Shown: positions 34,500 through 45,736 of the stretch, piece by piece
How the letters are laid out: every line of letters starts with the position of its first letter
Numbering within the stretch: position 1 is the first letter of the stretch
DNA from: Luzula sylvatica
Taxonomy: Eukaryota > Streptophyta > Magnoliopsida > Poales > Juncaceae
DNA: 64,000 bases
Assembly: GCA_946800325.1 (NCBI GenBank)
Contig: OX326957.1
Span: 62,889,070 to 62,953,069 of the forward strand
Direction: 5' to 3'
Translations under genes and position numbers: made by a program
Notes under the pieces: generated by a model
What the model was told of the DNA's origin: nothing
Databases searched by the model: none
Seen by the model: only the letters and a program-made list of their open reading frames with translations

Positions 34500-35612
34500 A
34501 ATAAGGTTGTGGGTAAATCCTTACACTAGCTCTTGGTCCCTTTAAATACAAAATATATATATATATATATAAATTAACTAGACCTGGACCATACTTAGAT
34601 CATAGACCAAATTGCAATTTGGGTCAACAATACAACATTCTCCACCTTGAACCAAATTGCATAAAAATAAACTAAAATAAACCTAAAGATACAACTAGCA
34701 ACATGCTTGACACAAACCGACACCGAACTTGTGCAAAGATTAAAGTTTGCAATCGGGAGAGGCTTCATAAGCATATCAGTAGGATTCGACTCGGTACCAA
34801 TCTTCTTCACGAGGACCTTTTCATCTGAAATCATGTCCCAAACAAAGTGATACCTAATATCCATGTGCTTCGTCTTCTCATGGTACACACGATCCTTGGT
34901 CAAATGAATAGCACTTTGATTATTACAATGCACCATAATAGGACCTTTGAATGAAGACATCTCACCAACAAACGCTTTAAGCCAAATAGCTTCCTTGATG
35001 GCCTCAGTTAATGCCATATACCCCGTCAAAGAACGCCTCTTATCAAGATCACCCGCAAGATCCGCATCCACAAAATTAGTTAATTCACCATCATTCTTTC
35101 CAAACTCTAAACAAGCATCAACCATACCTTTCAAATAGCGAAAAATCCATTGAACTGCTTTCCAATGCCCTTTACCGGGAAAAGAAAGATACTCACCACA
35201 CTAACGGCATGAGCTATATCCGGTCGAGTTCATACCATCAAATACATGAGACTCCCAACCACACTCGAATATGGAATATTTTCCATGGTACACATTTCTT
35301 TATCGGATTTTGAGCTCAAAGCGGTCGAAAGCTTGAAATGCATCGCAAGAGGAGTAGAGACAATTTTCGCTTTCTCCATGCCAAATCGGCGTAAACTTTT
35401 CTCAGAAAAACTCTTTTGTGAAAGGAATAATTTTCTGTTGGACCGATCTAGTTATTTCCATACCAAAAATTCTTTTAGCGGCCCCCAAATCTTTCATCTC
35501 AAATGCCGAACTAAGTTGCTCCTTCAACCTCTTATTTTTTGCCAAATTAGAGGAGGCAATCAACATATCATTCACATAGAGCAACAAATAAACAAAATCA
35601 CCATCATTAGTA
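34500..35612 (-). mobile_element. Decayed minus-strand copia 3' end
   Basis: Reverse transcriptase end, RNase H, a purine tract (CAAGGTGGAGA on the minus strand, 34638-34649) and the start of a 3' LTR (TGTTGTATTGTTGACCC from 34637 leftwards). The LTR end is not identified; a TA repeat lies inside near 34553-34571. Confidence 0.7.
34595..35612 (-). pseudogene. Copia reverse transcriptase/RNase H remnant
   Basis: On the minus strand reverse transcriptase is recognisable near 35612-35400, with the catalytic box as YVND instead of YVDD and then SAFEMKDLGAAKRIFGMEI. RNase H follows with FVDADLAGDLDKRRSLTGY near 35085 and then MALTEAIKEAIWLKAFV; the bases that normally lie between these two strings (about 30 residues including the ST(T/D)AEAEY motif) are deleted. 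HCNNQSAIHLTKDRVYHEKT and the C-terminus follow. It is older than the copias of the nest and from another lineage. Confidence 0.8.
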
Positions 35613-35624
35613 ACAGTTGTTTTT

Positions 35625-35690
35625 GTGAATTAACTGATTTTGTGGATGTGGATTTTGCGGGTGATCTTGATAAGAGGCCCCCAAATAAGT
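35625..35690 (+). repeat. Inverted fragment of the same copia RNase H
   Basis: The plus strand encodes ELTDFVDVDFAGDLDKR, matching ELTNFVDADLAGDLDKR encoded on the minus strand near 35085-35035. About 60 bp only, so a small inverted duplication or a scrap of a sister element. Confidence 0.6.
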
Positions 35691-35698
35691 TACATATA

Positions 35699-35744
35699 GA
35701 CTTATGAGCCGCATCATCTAAGACTTATGGGCGGCATCATCTAA
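35699..35744 (+). repeat. 23-bp tandem repeat, also found inverted at 46327
   Basis: GACTTATGAGCCGCATCATC and TAA, then the same with two changes (35722-35744). An inverted copy lies at 46327-46350. Probably part of a shared LTR. Confidence 0.6.
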
Positions 35745-35759
35745 GACTTTGTGGTTCTA

Positions 35760-36107
35760 CGACCCTTCTTCCAATGAATTAAATTTGAATTAAAATAATC
35801 AAATTTAAATTACAAATTTAATTGAAAAAATATTTGGGTGTAAATTGGGGACACTTTTCACTCAACTTTAATTGATGATGACATCACCAAAAGTTGGATG
35901 AAATGGAAGAGCATACCACAATTTTCCATAAAATAAACTGCTTTAATATAGTGCAGCTATCTAAAGCAAACTAAAGTAGGGTCAAACTTACCGGTTAACC
36001 GCTGTTACTAATGTCAAATATTTGTTCATGTACGTGCTCGTGATAAATGATCTCATCCTTCAACCCCATAGCCAACTTGGCTTTTCGCTCAAAGCAGCAC
36101 TAAACCC

Positions 36108-36143
<36 letters not shown>

Positions 36144-36331
36144 AAACAGGTCGAGAAAGGGTCTTTCAAGGCTATTAGGTTTTTTGGTCATGATGATCTA
36201 ATTCTACCATTAATTGCGAGAAATTCCCCAAAAGTTGATCAATATCATCTGGGACATTGCTTAACTTTGTCGCTCAAATTGATCTAACTTTTGTTTGTTG
36301 CATTCAGTACAATCATAAAAGCCTATACACA
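35760..36331. other. Intergenic, no gene seen; (CT)15 at 36113-36142
   Basis: The only distinct feature is a pure CT microsatellite of 30 bp. No coding frame. Confidence 0.5.
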
Positions 36332-36530
36332 TAGGAATGTCAATGGGGACGGATATTGTCGGAACCGACCGAACGTATCCGAAAAAATATTCGGAACCGA
36401 AAAAAAATATCCAGATCGCCGAATGGAACCGGATCCGGAACCGTATTTTTTTTTACGAATATGGATCTAGATCTAGGAGCTAAATTTTCGATGGATCCGG
36501 ATCCGAATAAAATTTGTAAACGAATATCCG
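36332..36530. mobile_element. Left-end fragment of a CGGATAC-array hAT element
   Basis: Begins TAGGAATGTCAATGGGG and continues with CGGAACCG, TATCCGA and GGATCCGGATCCG units as in the complete copies. No right terminus follows, so this is a truncated copy. Confidence 0.65.
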
Positions 36531-37579
36531 TTTTGTTGAAATCATGATCAAAATCATAATATTATCTAATAAACAATAAAAAAAAATCCAAGGACCAAAA
36601 TATACTGTTGAAATTAGAAATATATATTATTATATTTATCAAAATATATACTGTATGAAATATATTATTTTATTCTCAATTTTAACCATGTTAACATAAC
36701 ATATTGGATTCATCGGTATATTTTGCTAATTTGAAGAATATATTTTGTTAATTTCGCGGGCCTGATGAGTTCGGCATTTACTGTTAAAAAAGAACCAAGC
36801 CAAATTAAGAACAAAATATCTACTACAAGATGAATTCGACATTTACTGTTATTTTCACGGGCCTGATGAGTTTGCATCTTGGATTTAGCTAACCCTCATA
36901 ATAAGGATTGGGTTCTTTTCCAATTTAAAACGTATAGATAATCTTGAAATGGTATTACATCACAGGTTTCAATCATTATCTTCGTCCTATGGTTTGATGA
37001 CCGGCTCATGCTGCCACATCAATTCCATTTTTAATTTATTTATGGTTCGCAGGAGGAAATAAAATTCAATTTCCTGATACACCCTGAAAATATGTAGACA
37101 AGTTGTTAACTTGTTTGGTTTATACTATAATTAACCAGATTTGCATGTTTGCCACTTTGGTTCTGTTTCCCCCCAAACTATGAACTGTATAGAGTTTAAT
37201 AAACTCATCAGCACAATCAGGATGAAACTTCGTTTATGATTTATCAATAATAATATTTTGTTTTTGCAATGGCCCACTATTTTATTGATTCATACATAAC
37301 CAAAAAGTAAATCAATGAACAAATATCGAAAATACCTAAAATTCTTTGAATTTGGTAAAGTCGGATTGCGGGATTGGAGTCCGAGTCACTAGGAAAACCA
37401 TGTTGACAAAAATCTAGTAGTGCTGGACCTGGACCAGACTGGCATGACAGGCATGCATGCATGCATGCATATTTGAACTAGCTATATGATAAATTTATTT
37501 CATGTTTGAAAATTTATATCAGCAACAGAAAAAGTCTTTTCAGATCAATTTAAAGAAATTAGTTTTTATATCGCCAATG
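36531..37579. other. AT-rich, no gene seen
   Basis: Contains a rearranged direct repeat (GGGCCTGATGAGTT at about 36760 and 36861, GACATTTACTGTTA or close variant nearby both) and a GCAT microsatellite at 37451-37470. Confidence 0.45.
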
Positions 37580-37708
37580 GGCACATAGTCAAGTTGATTT
37601 AGTGTGACACACAAAAAAATTATATGTTGTGAAAGATTGTGGGTTCAATTTTCACTGACATCAATAAATGAATGACATATAATATTTCTCCATTTATTAT
37701 AAAAAAAA
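37580..37708 (+). mobile_element. tRNA-derived SINE-like element
   Basis: A box-like bases ATAGTCAAGTTG near 37585, a B box-like GGGTTCAATTTTC at 37641-37653, then an AT-rich tail ending in A8. The order (A box, B box, body, A tail) is that of plant SINEs. Target duplications were not found. Confidence 0.5.
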
Positions 37709-37822
37709 GTATTCGATAAAAATTGCAAAAAAAATAAATATTAAAATACAACTACGAGAAATAAACGAGAGTAAAATTGCAGGTTTCGCAAGAGACAAAA
37801 TCAAGAAAATAAAATGTACAAA

Positions 37823-38624
37823 GGCGGCGTTTGGTTGGAGTTTTAGAATGAGAATGTTTTGGCATACTCCAGCATGGATTCTATTCCCATGTTTGGTTTG
37901 CACGCTAGGTAATAAAGTAACGAAATACTCTATTCCCTAGGACATAATTGATGGAAATATGATTACCACCAAAATTGGTGATTTTTCTCTATTCCCATGA
38001 GGAAGAAATAGCATGTTACATCATATTATGCTTATAAAAACAACATATTTATAAAAATAACATATTTTTAAAATAAATTAAATAATTCGATATTCTCACA
38101 AAAAATAACATGAAATATTTCATTGAAAAAAGAATCAAGCATAAAAATTGATTGAAAAAAAATCAGATTCTAAGAAAAAAATATACCTATCACGTTTTTG
38201 GCGAGATGTTTGAATGGAATTCGTGTATTTTGTTCTTCCAAAATTTTATTTATAATATGAAGGAAGAATATACAATTTGGGTGCTTGGTGGTTGTAAATA
38301 GTGTTTTGAGTAATCAATTTTATAATAATATGTTGTTGATTTATAATATTTTGTTGACAATAAATTATTATTTTTATAATTGGAATTATCTTTTTGGATG
38401 AATTATTTTATTTTGTAACATAAATTTAGTATAAATATGTTAGTTTTGTAAATATAGAATGTTTAAATTTTTTTACATTTGTGATGAAATAACATGTCAT
38501 GGAATAAATAAATGTGCTAACCAAACATAGTAATTGAGTATGTCAGGGAATAGGATGTCTCGGCATTGAATTCCTTGACATACTTTATACCAAGGCATGC
38601 TTCAAAACTCATACCAAACGCCCT
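37823..38624. mobile_element. MITE-like element with GGCGTTTGG ends
   Basis: The left end GGCGTTTGGTTGGAGTTTTA and the right end, read inverted, GGGCGTTTGGTATGAGTTTT, are inverted repeats over about 20 bp. The body is AT-rich and non-coding. The termini resemble PIF/Harbinger-type MITEs, but I see no clean 3-bp duplication, so the superfamily is open. Confidence 0.6.
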
Positions 38625-38630
38625 ATAATA

Positions 38631-38768
38631 GTTTTATAGTCTAGTGGTTAAGTGCTTGACACAATAATCAAATGATGTCATGGGTTAAAGTCTCATTTGT
38701 ATCACAAATAAAATATAAATCAAAAAATTTGATGATTAGTGAATTATGTTTCACTTAAAAAAAATATG
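38631..38768 (+). mobile_element. tRNA-derived SINE-like element next to the MITE
   Basis: TAGTCTAGTGGTTAAGTGCTTG (in two parts a good A box with D-arm-like context, from 38638) and GGGTTAAAGTCTC (B box-like, 38682-38694), followed by an AT-rich body and an A-rich tail (38756-38764). It starts within 10 bp of the preceding MITE end. Confidence 0.5.
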
Positions 38769-38923
38769 ACAGTGATCACGTATCGTGCTCGACAATTGAA
38801 TAACAGGGCCTGGCCCCACATTTGAAGATATTTTAATTATGATGTACCGAAATGAGCGAAATAATATGTTCAGTCTGTAGTAGATAAATGAAATATGTAT
38901 AATCAACATTTATGGTTGCTAAC

Positions 38924-39427
38924 TAGAAAAGTCAACGAGACGGGTAACGGATATCAACGGATAAAAAACTATATCCGAACCCAAACCCGAATCCAAATCC
39001 GCGGTTAACGGATATACCCTCGGATATTATCCTTACCCGAAAATCAACAATAAAAAAATCTAAAAATAAAAAAATACTAAAAAATTAGTATACAAATAAG
39101 AAAAATCACCAACAATTTTAAATACATAAAACAATCAATATGTGCAAATACTTTAATAATTCAAATATTACAAATAATTAATCTATAAAGCATCCAAAAT
39201 GTTAATATTATTGGATATTTTCGGATATTCCGGGGTTCGGGTCGGATATTTTTTCGGATAACGAATATACCAGCGGGTAAATATTTGCACCTGTACCCGA
39301 CCCGAATCCGGAGCGGGTATTTTTTTCAGGTATTACCGGACCCGCGGGTATTTTTTCGGATATTATCCCTCCCGTGTGGGTCGGGTATCCGCGGGTTCGG
39401 ATTTTACTCTACTCATTGACATTCCTA
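38924..39427. mobile_element. hAT-like element, CGGATAT-array type (copy 3)
   Basis: Left end TAGAAAAGTCAACGAG and right end, inverted, TAGGAATGTCAATGAG match at 12 of 16 positions. The ends are filled with CGGATATTATCC, ACCCGCGGGTA and GGTCGGGTATCC units. Flanks TTGCTAAC and TTGTGCCA are only partly alike, so the 8-bp duplication is decayed or the left end is slightly misplaced. Confidence 0.65.
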
Positions 39428-40123
39428 TTGTGCCAACGCTATTTACTACTTAGATTTTAATCACTGATATCATTTAAAAAAAATAATGAACCTATAAAAA
39501 AATGTATACTAACAGATAAAAACATATATTATCATTCAAAAAGATACAATAGGTAAACAAAATGTTTTATTGAAATTCAAAAATACATATTATATATAAG
39601 AAATGAATAATGGGCATACACACATGGAAATATTGATATTATAAAACTACTAAAAACAAAAACAAAATTTGGGGTGCATTTTGTTTGTTATTTATGCATG
39701 TTGAAAGTTGACATGTTGAAAGTTGACATGTGAGTTGTATCATATGTCATATTATCAAGATTATGAATGATGGGCTAGGCAACCCTTTCATGTTTGGTGG
39801 GTAGAACTTAATATGTGTACTAATCTTTATCAACAAACATTGTGTGATTACATAATCACGATAGGTTGTCAATACTAAAAGTTTTAAAAAAGGGAGACAA
39901 GACAAGTAATTTTGAATTTGTTATTCTTTCAAATTGCTATCATAATGATTTTCTTTAAACAAAATACAATAGCCTTAATTATCTCTAGCTCTATTAATCA
40001 AGTTATAATAATGCAATTTAGTGCTTCGCCCTATTAATTAAAATTGATATTTATGGATCATTTACCTACCTGTCATTCTCAGTAGTGTAGAAATTAGGCA
40101 AAAAAAATGAGCATTATTGTTTT

Positions 40124-40125
<2 letters not shown>
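39428..40125. other. AT-rich, no gene seen
   Basis: A 16-17-bp direct repeat ATGTTGAAAGTTGAC lies near 39698-39730. Nothing else recognised. Confidence 0.45.

Positions 40126-40174
<49 letters not shown>
40126..40174. repeat. (TA)n microsatellite
   Basis: A pure TA run of about 49 bp that abuts the MITE starting at 40174. Confidence 0.95.
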
Positions 40175-40176
<2 letters not shown>

Positions 40177-40418
40177 GAGTTCTATCGTACACCCATTTAA
40201 AAGGGTATTTTGGGTAATTAGAAGGGTGCATCATAAATTTTATTTTTTATGAATATTTTTTCTTTCATGAACAATTCAAATTTCTTATATTTAGCCTATC
40301 ATTTATTGATAAATACATTCAAAAATTTATCTTAAATAGTAATTAATTGATAATTACTCAAAATACCCTTGAGAATGGGTGTATCATAAGCAAAAAGGTT
40401 GTATGATAGAACTCCCCA
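40174..40418. mobile_element. 245-bp MITE inserted in a TA run
   Basis: Ends TGGGAGTTCTATCGTAC and GTATGATAGAACTCCCCA are inverted repeats (one internal mismatch). A second inner pair, ACACCCATT..AAGGGTATTTTG and its complement, extends pairing to ~65 bp with an insertion on one side. No coding. The TA-rich target hides the true duplication. Confidence 0.75.
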
Positions 40419-40613
40419 CATATGTATATGGAATGGATTAATGTACAAACTATTAAACATAAAAATGAACAAGACATTTTCAATCATTGATTAAACCATG
40501 ATAAACAGTTTTGATTAACATAACCTCCCACTACCTCCTTATCCAGACATTTTTAACTATTGATAAAGAGTTGTGCAAATTTTTATCTAATTTTTTGCCC
40601 ATGAATCTGACCC

Positions 40614-40616
<3 letters not shown>

Positions 40617-40678
<62 letters not shown>
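40617..40678. repeat. (TA)n microsatellite
   Basis: A pure TA run of about 62 bp, directly left of a hAT terminus. Confidence 0.95.
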
Positions 40679-40681
<3 letters not shown>

Positions 40682-42230
40682 TGTTTTAAATAGCGCCGCC
40701 GCACCGCACAGAATATCTTGCGAAAATGGCGATTTGGCGCTACAACCGCCATAGCGGCGAATATTGCGGGTTGCAGCGGGGTAAATAGCGGTCAGTAGTG
40801 TGTTAAACGAAGGCTTACGGGGGGCATAAAGACTCTCTCCAAGGTGTTTCCCCTTTCGTGAAAGAAAAGAGGCAGAGAAGAAAGCCTTACCGGGCGACTG
40901 GCAAACGGCTGCCTGATTTGGGCGATTCATGACTGGAGAAGGAAGACGGTTGTCAGCAGGTTTCCCCTTTCGTTTCTCTCCAAGTTCTTTTTCGATTTGG
41001 ACGAGTTCACGACTTTGGACGAGTTCTTTTTCGATTTGGACGATTCACGACTGGAGAAGGGCGACTGGCAAACGGCTGCCAGATTTGGATGAGTTGTTTT
41101 TCGATTCTGTCCAAGGTGTTTCTGTTTTTTCTGAGAAGGGCGACTGGCGCAAACGACTGGAGAAGGGCCACTTCCTGACGAGCAAACCCTACTTCTCGAC
41201 TGGTACATGTAATTTTTCTGTTTTTTCTGAATTTTCGAGCATTTCAGCCCATTTATCTGCACATTTCGAGCATTTCAGTAAGTTTCTCTGACCATTTCGA
41301 GCATTTCAGTAAATTTCACTGTACATTTCGAGCATTTCGATCCATTTCGATCTTTATTTCACTCTAATTCGAGCAAAGCCCCACTTCAAAATTTCAGTCC
41401 ATTTTTTCAGAGAGCAAATATCAGTCAATTTTCGAAAATCAATAACGCAATGTATGCCCGCTATAATCCAGGGACCAATATCTTGAGGGATTCAATAACC
41501 GGTATCCCCAATTATTGAAGGTAATAACAACACTAACTATCAATTGATTCGATTTTGTTTCCAACTATTAGGTAAATCTGGGTTGAAGTGGCTGAAAATA
41601 CACTTGGCGAACGTATATGGAGGAGGAATCGAGAAATTATCATACGGTATGAGACTCAATTTCGCGGAGTTGCATTTGAAAGAGAGATTCGATTCTGCAT
41701 CGGATCTGATTCATGGAGATTGGAGAGAGATGGTGGATGAAGGGTGAGGATCCGTTTCAGTGCTTGGCCACTTGCATCGAGCTTGGTGCTTTGAAATCCG
41801 TGTTCGAATTGTATGTGCTCGAAAGCTCGATTGAGGTTCGAATTGTATGTGCCCGAGAGCTCGAGTGACACTAAGTCAACACGATTTTAGGTTAAACATG
41901 CTTCTTGATTCAATTTTGAAAGGATTTGTAAAAAAATAAATGATTTCATGAGATTATATAACATGAAACAACATATCAATGGACCTGCAATTATCTCTTA
42001 GCAATAAAACTATTATTTCAGAGAAATGTCTCCACTGATATAGTTAAAAGCATATAAAAATTGTAATATATATAAATAAAATACTTAAATACATCATAAT
42101 TATTAAATAAATTAATATCGCAAAAAATATCCCAATAAGTTCATTGCGGCGCAATTGTGCCCGCAGACGCAATCCGCTGCAAAAAAACGTCCGACCACAA
42201 CGGACCGCAATATCGCAATTTAAAACATTG
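40679..42230. mobile_element. Non-autonomous hAT element, GCGATATTGCGG type (copy 1)
   Basis: Left end CAGTGTTTTAAATAGCG and right end, inverted, CAATGTTTTAAATTGCG. Flanks are TATATATA and ATATATAT; the TA-repeat target explains the one-base phase difference. GC-rich subterminal stretches hold CCGC/GCGG units. The interior contains repeats: GGGCGACTGGC(AA)ACGGCTGCC near 40887 and 41056, and a ~28-bp unit around TTTCGAGCATTTCAG about five times between 41230 and 41345. No transposase gene. Confidence 0.8.
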
Positions 42231-42433
42231 ATATATATGCTCAACGGCCAACACTCTGGTATGGCCAACGCCGGTCAACGGGGTGAATTTCTCTAAATCG
42301 ATATTTGAAAATCAAATTCCACCCGTATAGATATGGTCAATACCATATAGATACATTGTAGAATAAATTCGATGTGATTTTCATAATTCCATCTAACAAA
42401 AACAACAACATATTTTCACAACCGTCTATTTTA

Positions 42434-43720
42434 GGGCATGTTTGTTTTGTAGTAACTCAGTCAGATTGTAAGTCGAACTACTGCATTAATCTATTTTTTG
42501 TTGTTTGGTTTGATGTAATTTGTCAAACTACTGCAAGTCAACTTACATTGTCTCTCTCTTTTCCTGCAACTCAACCTCCCCTCAAATTTACATCAAGTGG
42601 AAATACATCACAACATAACATCTCCTTAAATAGGGATTATATTTTCATTATGTTAATTTAAAAAATTAATCAAGCACAATAATCTGAATAAATAAATAAA
42701 CACTGCCCACAATAATCTAAATAAATAAATAAACACAAATCTACGTCAAGAAATTATTACATTTAAATATAAGTATAAATTATATTTTCATTGTGTCAAT
42801 ATAAGAATATAATTAATCACCATAATCTCAAAATAACTAAAATTATTTTAAATATTGATTTTATATATTATTTTAAAATATTACTAATTATTTTGTCATT
42901 TCTTAATATTTATAAATATGAATTATATTTTAAATATTTGCGTTTTCTAATAATTAGTAATGAACCGTAACGCTAGACTCATTACCAAAGAAACACAGAA
43001 ATATTTTAAAATATAATTAATATTTGCAAAAATTATAAATATTGAGAAATATTATAAATTATTTTAAAACATTACTAGTATTTCAGAATATTAAAACATG
43101 ATGTATACAAAATTAATAGTTATATATTTCATATAAATTATTGTGTTTGATTAATTTTTTAGTTATCAAATGAAAATATGATCCATACTTATACTTGAAC
43201 ATAATAATTTTTATGTCAAAATTATTTTCTTTGAAAAATATGATTATTCTCGATATAAAATACTTATAATTATAATTTATTAAGATTTGATAAAAAAAAT
43301 TACGATTTTTATTTTGATGTTTTTTTTTCAAATAATATAGATTTTAGATATACATATATATGGATACAATATGAGTATATATATAGATGCAATATGGGTT
43401 AATATATCAAACAAAAAACCAATTTCTACATCTCTGAGGGTCATATCTCAAATTTTCAAACTTTTTGGTTTATTGTAGTAAATCTGAAACATATTGTGTC
43501 TTCTTATAAAATTTTGCCCAAATTTATTTGCGAATTTTAGTAGATATAAATCTTGAAATTCATAATTCAATTACATCAACCCAAACATAAAAACTATAAA
43601 TCCAGTAGTTTCATTTTCGTGAATCCAAACATTTAAATTTGAAGTGCATTTTCGGGAAGACGACTTGCGGAAAGTTAATTTACTTCAGGTAATTTTTAAC
43701 ACGGTCACCCAAACATGCCC
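42434..43720. mobile_element. PIF/Harbinger-like element with TTA duplication
   Basis: Ends GGGCATGTTTG and CAAACATGCCC are perfect inverted repeats and continue with weaker matches. The flanks are TTA on both sides (42431-42433, 43721-43723), the target duplication of this superfamily. 1287 bp, AT-rich, no transposase. Confidence 0.8.
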
Positions 43721-43723
43721 TTA

Positions 43724-44808
43724 GTAAATTTTTCAATTTCCAGGAAGGAAAACTCAAAACATCGTGAAATTTAATCCTAATTCAATCTATATAACTTAAA
43801 TTGAATCCATTGAAAAAAAATTGGATTTTGCAAGTTATTTTATGATAAATCACGTCATAAATATTTTCGGCCGTCAATTCTTTTGCGTATTATAGAAATT
43901 TTTATTTGGTATAGATCTAAATATACAACATTTCTAAGCGATAAGGATCATATCCATATGGTTGAATTTTGATTTTGATACTTAGATTTAGAGAAATTAG
44001 CTTAGTTGGCTGTATTGCCCATACAAGAGTGTTGGCCATTATTTCTAGCATACATGCACACGCGCACGCATGCTTGATAAGTACCCTGATACACCTTGCG
44101 TATGTATTATGAGTTTGGATGATAAGAAAATTGTATTTTTTTTCTTGGATAGCCTGAAAATATGATTATATAATGAAAAATTATAATGAAAGAATAAATT
44201 TTTTATATTCATTGTAAAGTGAATTTCCAACAAAAACTAATGGTAATTTTACATTTTCTTACGATTAATTAATATTAATATTATTTTTCTAAATTATCCA
44301 TTTTCTCTCTCTTCATTTTATATTTTATTTCTTCTTTGTCAAAACAAACACTTCATTTTCGAATTTTCTTTTCTTTTTATTAATCAAGTGTTTTTTCAAT
44401 GGTATAATTGTATCCGAGTTGTGTTATTATTGATCATTTTATACTTATATAAATTATCTTGGATTATTACTCAATTTATTTTTTAACCTTTTGTTCTTGT
44501 TCTGATAATATATTTGGAAAATGATATTATAGTGTTTATTATATTTTGGTTAAAAATATAGTATACGTATGATTTTATTTTATATTTTGAATATTTAAAA
44601 CTCTAACTTTATTAGTTTATAAGTTATATGTTTATTTCTATTAATACTATATCATGAAAATTGTTAAAAATATAGTATACACATGGTTAAAAATATAGTA
44701 TACGTATTATTTAATTCTTATATATGAAAATTGTTTACTTTACAAAGTATAGTGTTAAAAGACATATAAAAATGTTATTTTCTCTTGAATTAAAAAATTT
44801 AACCAAGT
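43724..44808. other. AT-rich, no gene seen
   Basis: Only short chance frames. A motif AAAATATAGTATAC(A/G) recurs near 44554, 44666 and 44690. Confidence 0.45.
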
Positions 44809-44816
44809 GCATATAT

Positions 44817-45728
44817 CAATGTTTTAAATTGCGATATTGCGGTCCATTGCGGTCGGGTCTTTTTTGCAGCGGATTGCGTTTGCGGGCGCAATTGCGGCGC
44901 AATGACCTTATTGCGGACAGTCGTTGCGATATTAAATTATGTAAAAATAATAGTTTGTTTTAATATATTGTTCACAATATTTTTTATCACCATTAATATC
45001 GTAAAATTTCCTTTATAATTTTCTTCTAAAAAGAATAAAAAAGTTGATTGTCCAGGAACCTTTTCAGTGTAAATAAAAGTTGATCATAAAATTTTCATTA
45101 AAATGGCAATTATACGGGATCTTTGGAATTGTATTTTGTTGAAGAATTTTTTGTCGACATCCTAAAAATATCAAAACACTATAACTCAAATTTTAAATCG
45201 AAACATCAATGAAATACAATGAAAATTACTAAATTCATACATTTATAGATGAAAATGACAAATTTTAAAAGTTATATATGTTGTGAGCATATTTTATCAA
45301 ATATTTTGATAATAAAACATGGAAACTAAGTATTAAATAATCACAAAATTTATGTTATAATATTTATATTAAATAATTCTCGATAAAATTACTTTAACGT
45401 GTGTTTTGTGTTTAATTCAGGGTAAAAGATAAAATTTCACAAATTCAGGCCCATCACTGCATTCTTCTCGTCGAGACGAGCGATTTCGATATAAATTTCA
45501 TGTAATTTGGTGGAAGGATGAGAAAATTACAACGATTTGAATATTATCCGCAATATTTGACCCGATATGGCCGCAATATTACCGATATTTCGCTGCAATC
45601 TCGCCGCAATATCCGCAATTTCTCAAAAAACGATATTTTCGCAATACTTCATTGCGATATAGCGATTCTAAATCTCAGCCCGCAATATCCGCAATATCGC
45701 CGCAATATCGCCGCAATTTAAAACACTG
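44817..45728. mobile_element. Non-autonomous hAT element, GCGATATTGCGG type (copy 2)
   Basis: Left end CAATGTTTTAAATTGCG and right end CGCAATTTAAAACACTG, flanked by a perfect 8-bp duplication GCATATAT (44809-44816 and 45729-45736). The left ~125 bp match the inverted right end of copy 1. The right end has CCGCAATATCGCCGCAATAT-type units in dense series between 45545 and 45718. Non-coding. Confidence 0.9.
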
Positions 45729-45736
45729 GCATATAT

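Larger units (their letters stand above)
32719..34500. other. AT-rich stretch, no gene seen
   Basis: No coding frame of note. Two inverted repeats stand out near 34174-34200 and 34411-34475 and are listed separately. Confidence 0.5.

Noticed and set aside
36332..39427. One 3.1-kb hAT element with TAGGAATGTCAATG at both ends
   Set aside because: The 14-bp ends match, but flanks (TATACACA and TTGTGCCA) do not, and the right end has its own closer left partner at 38924.
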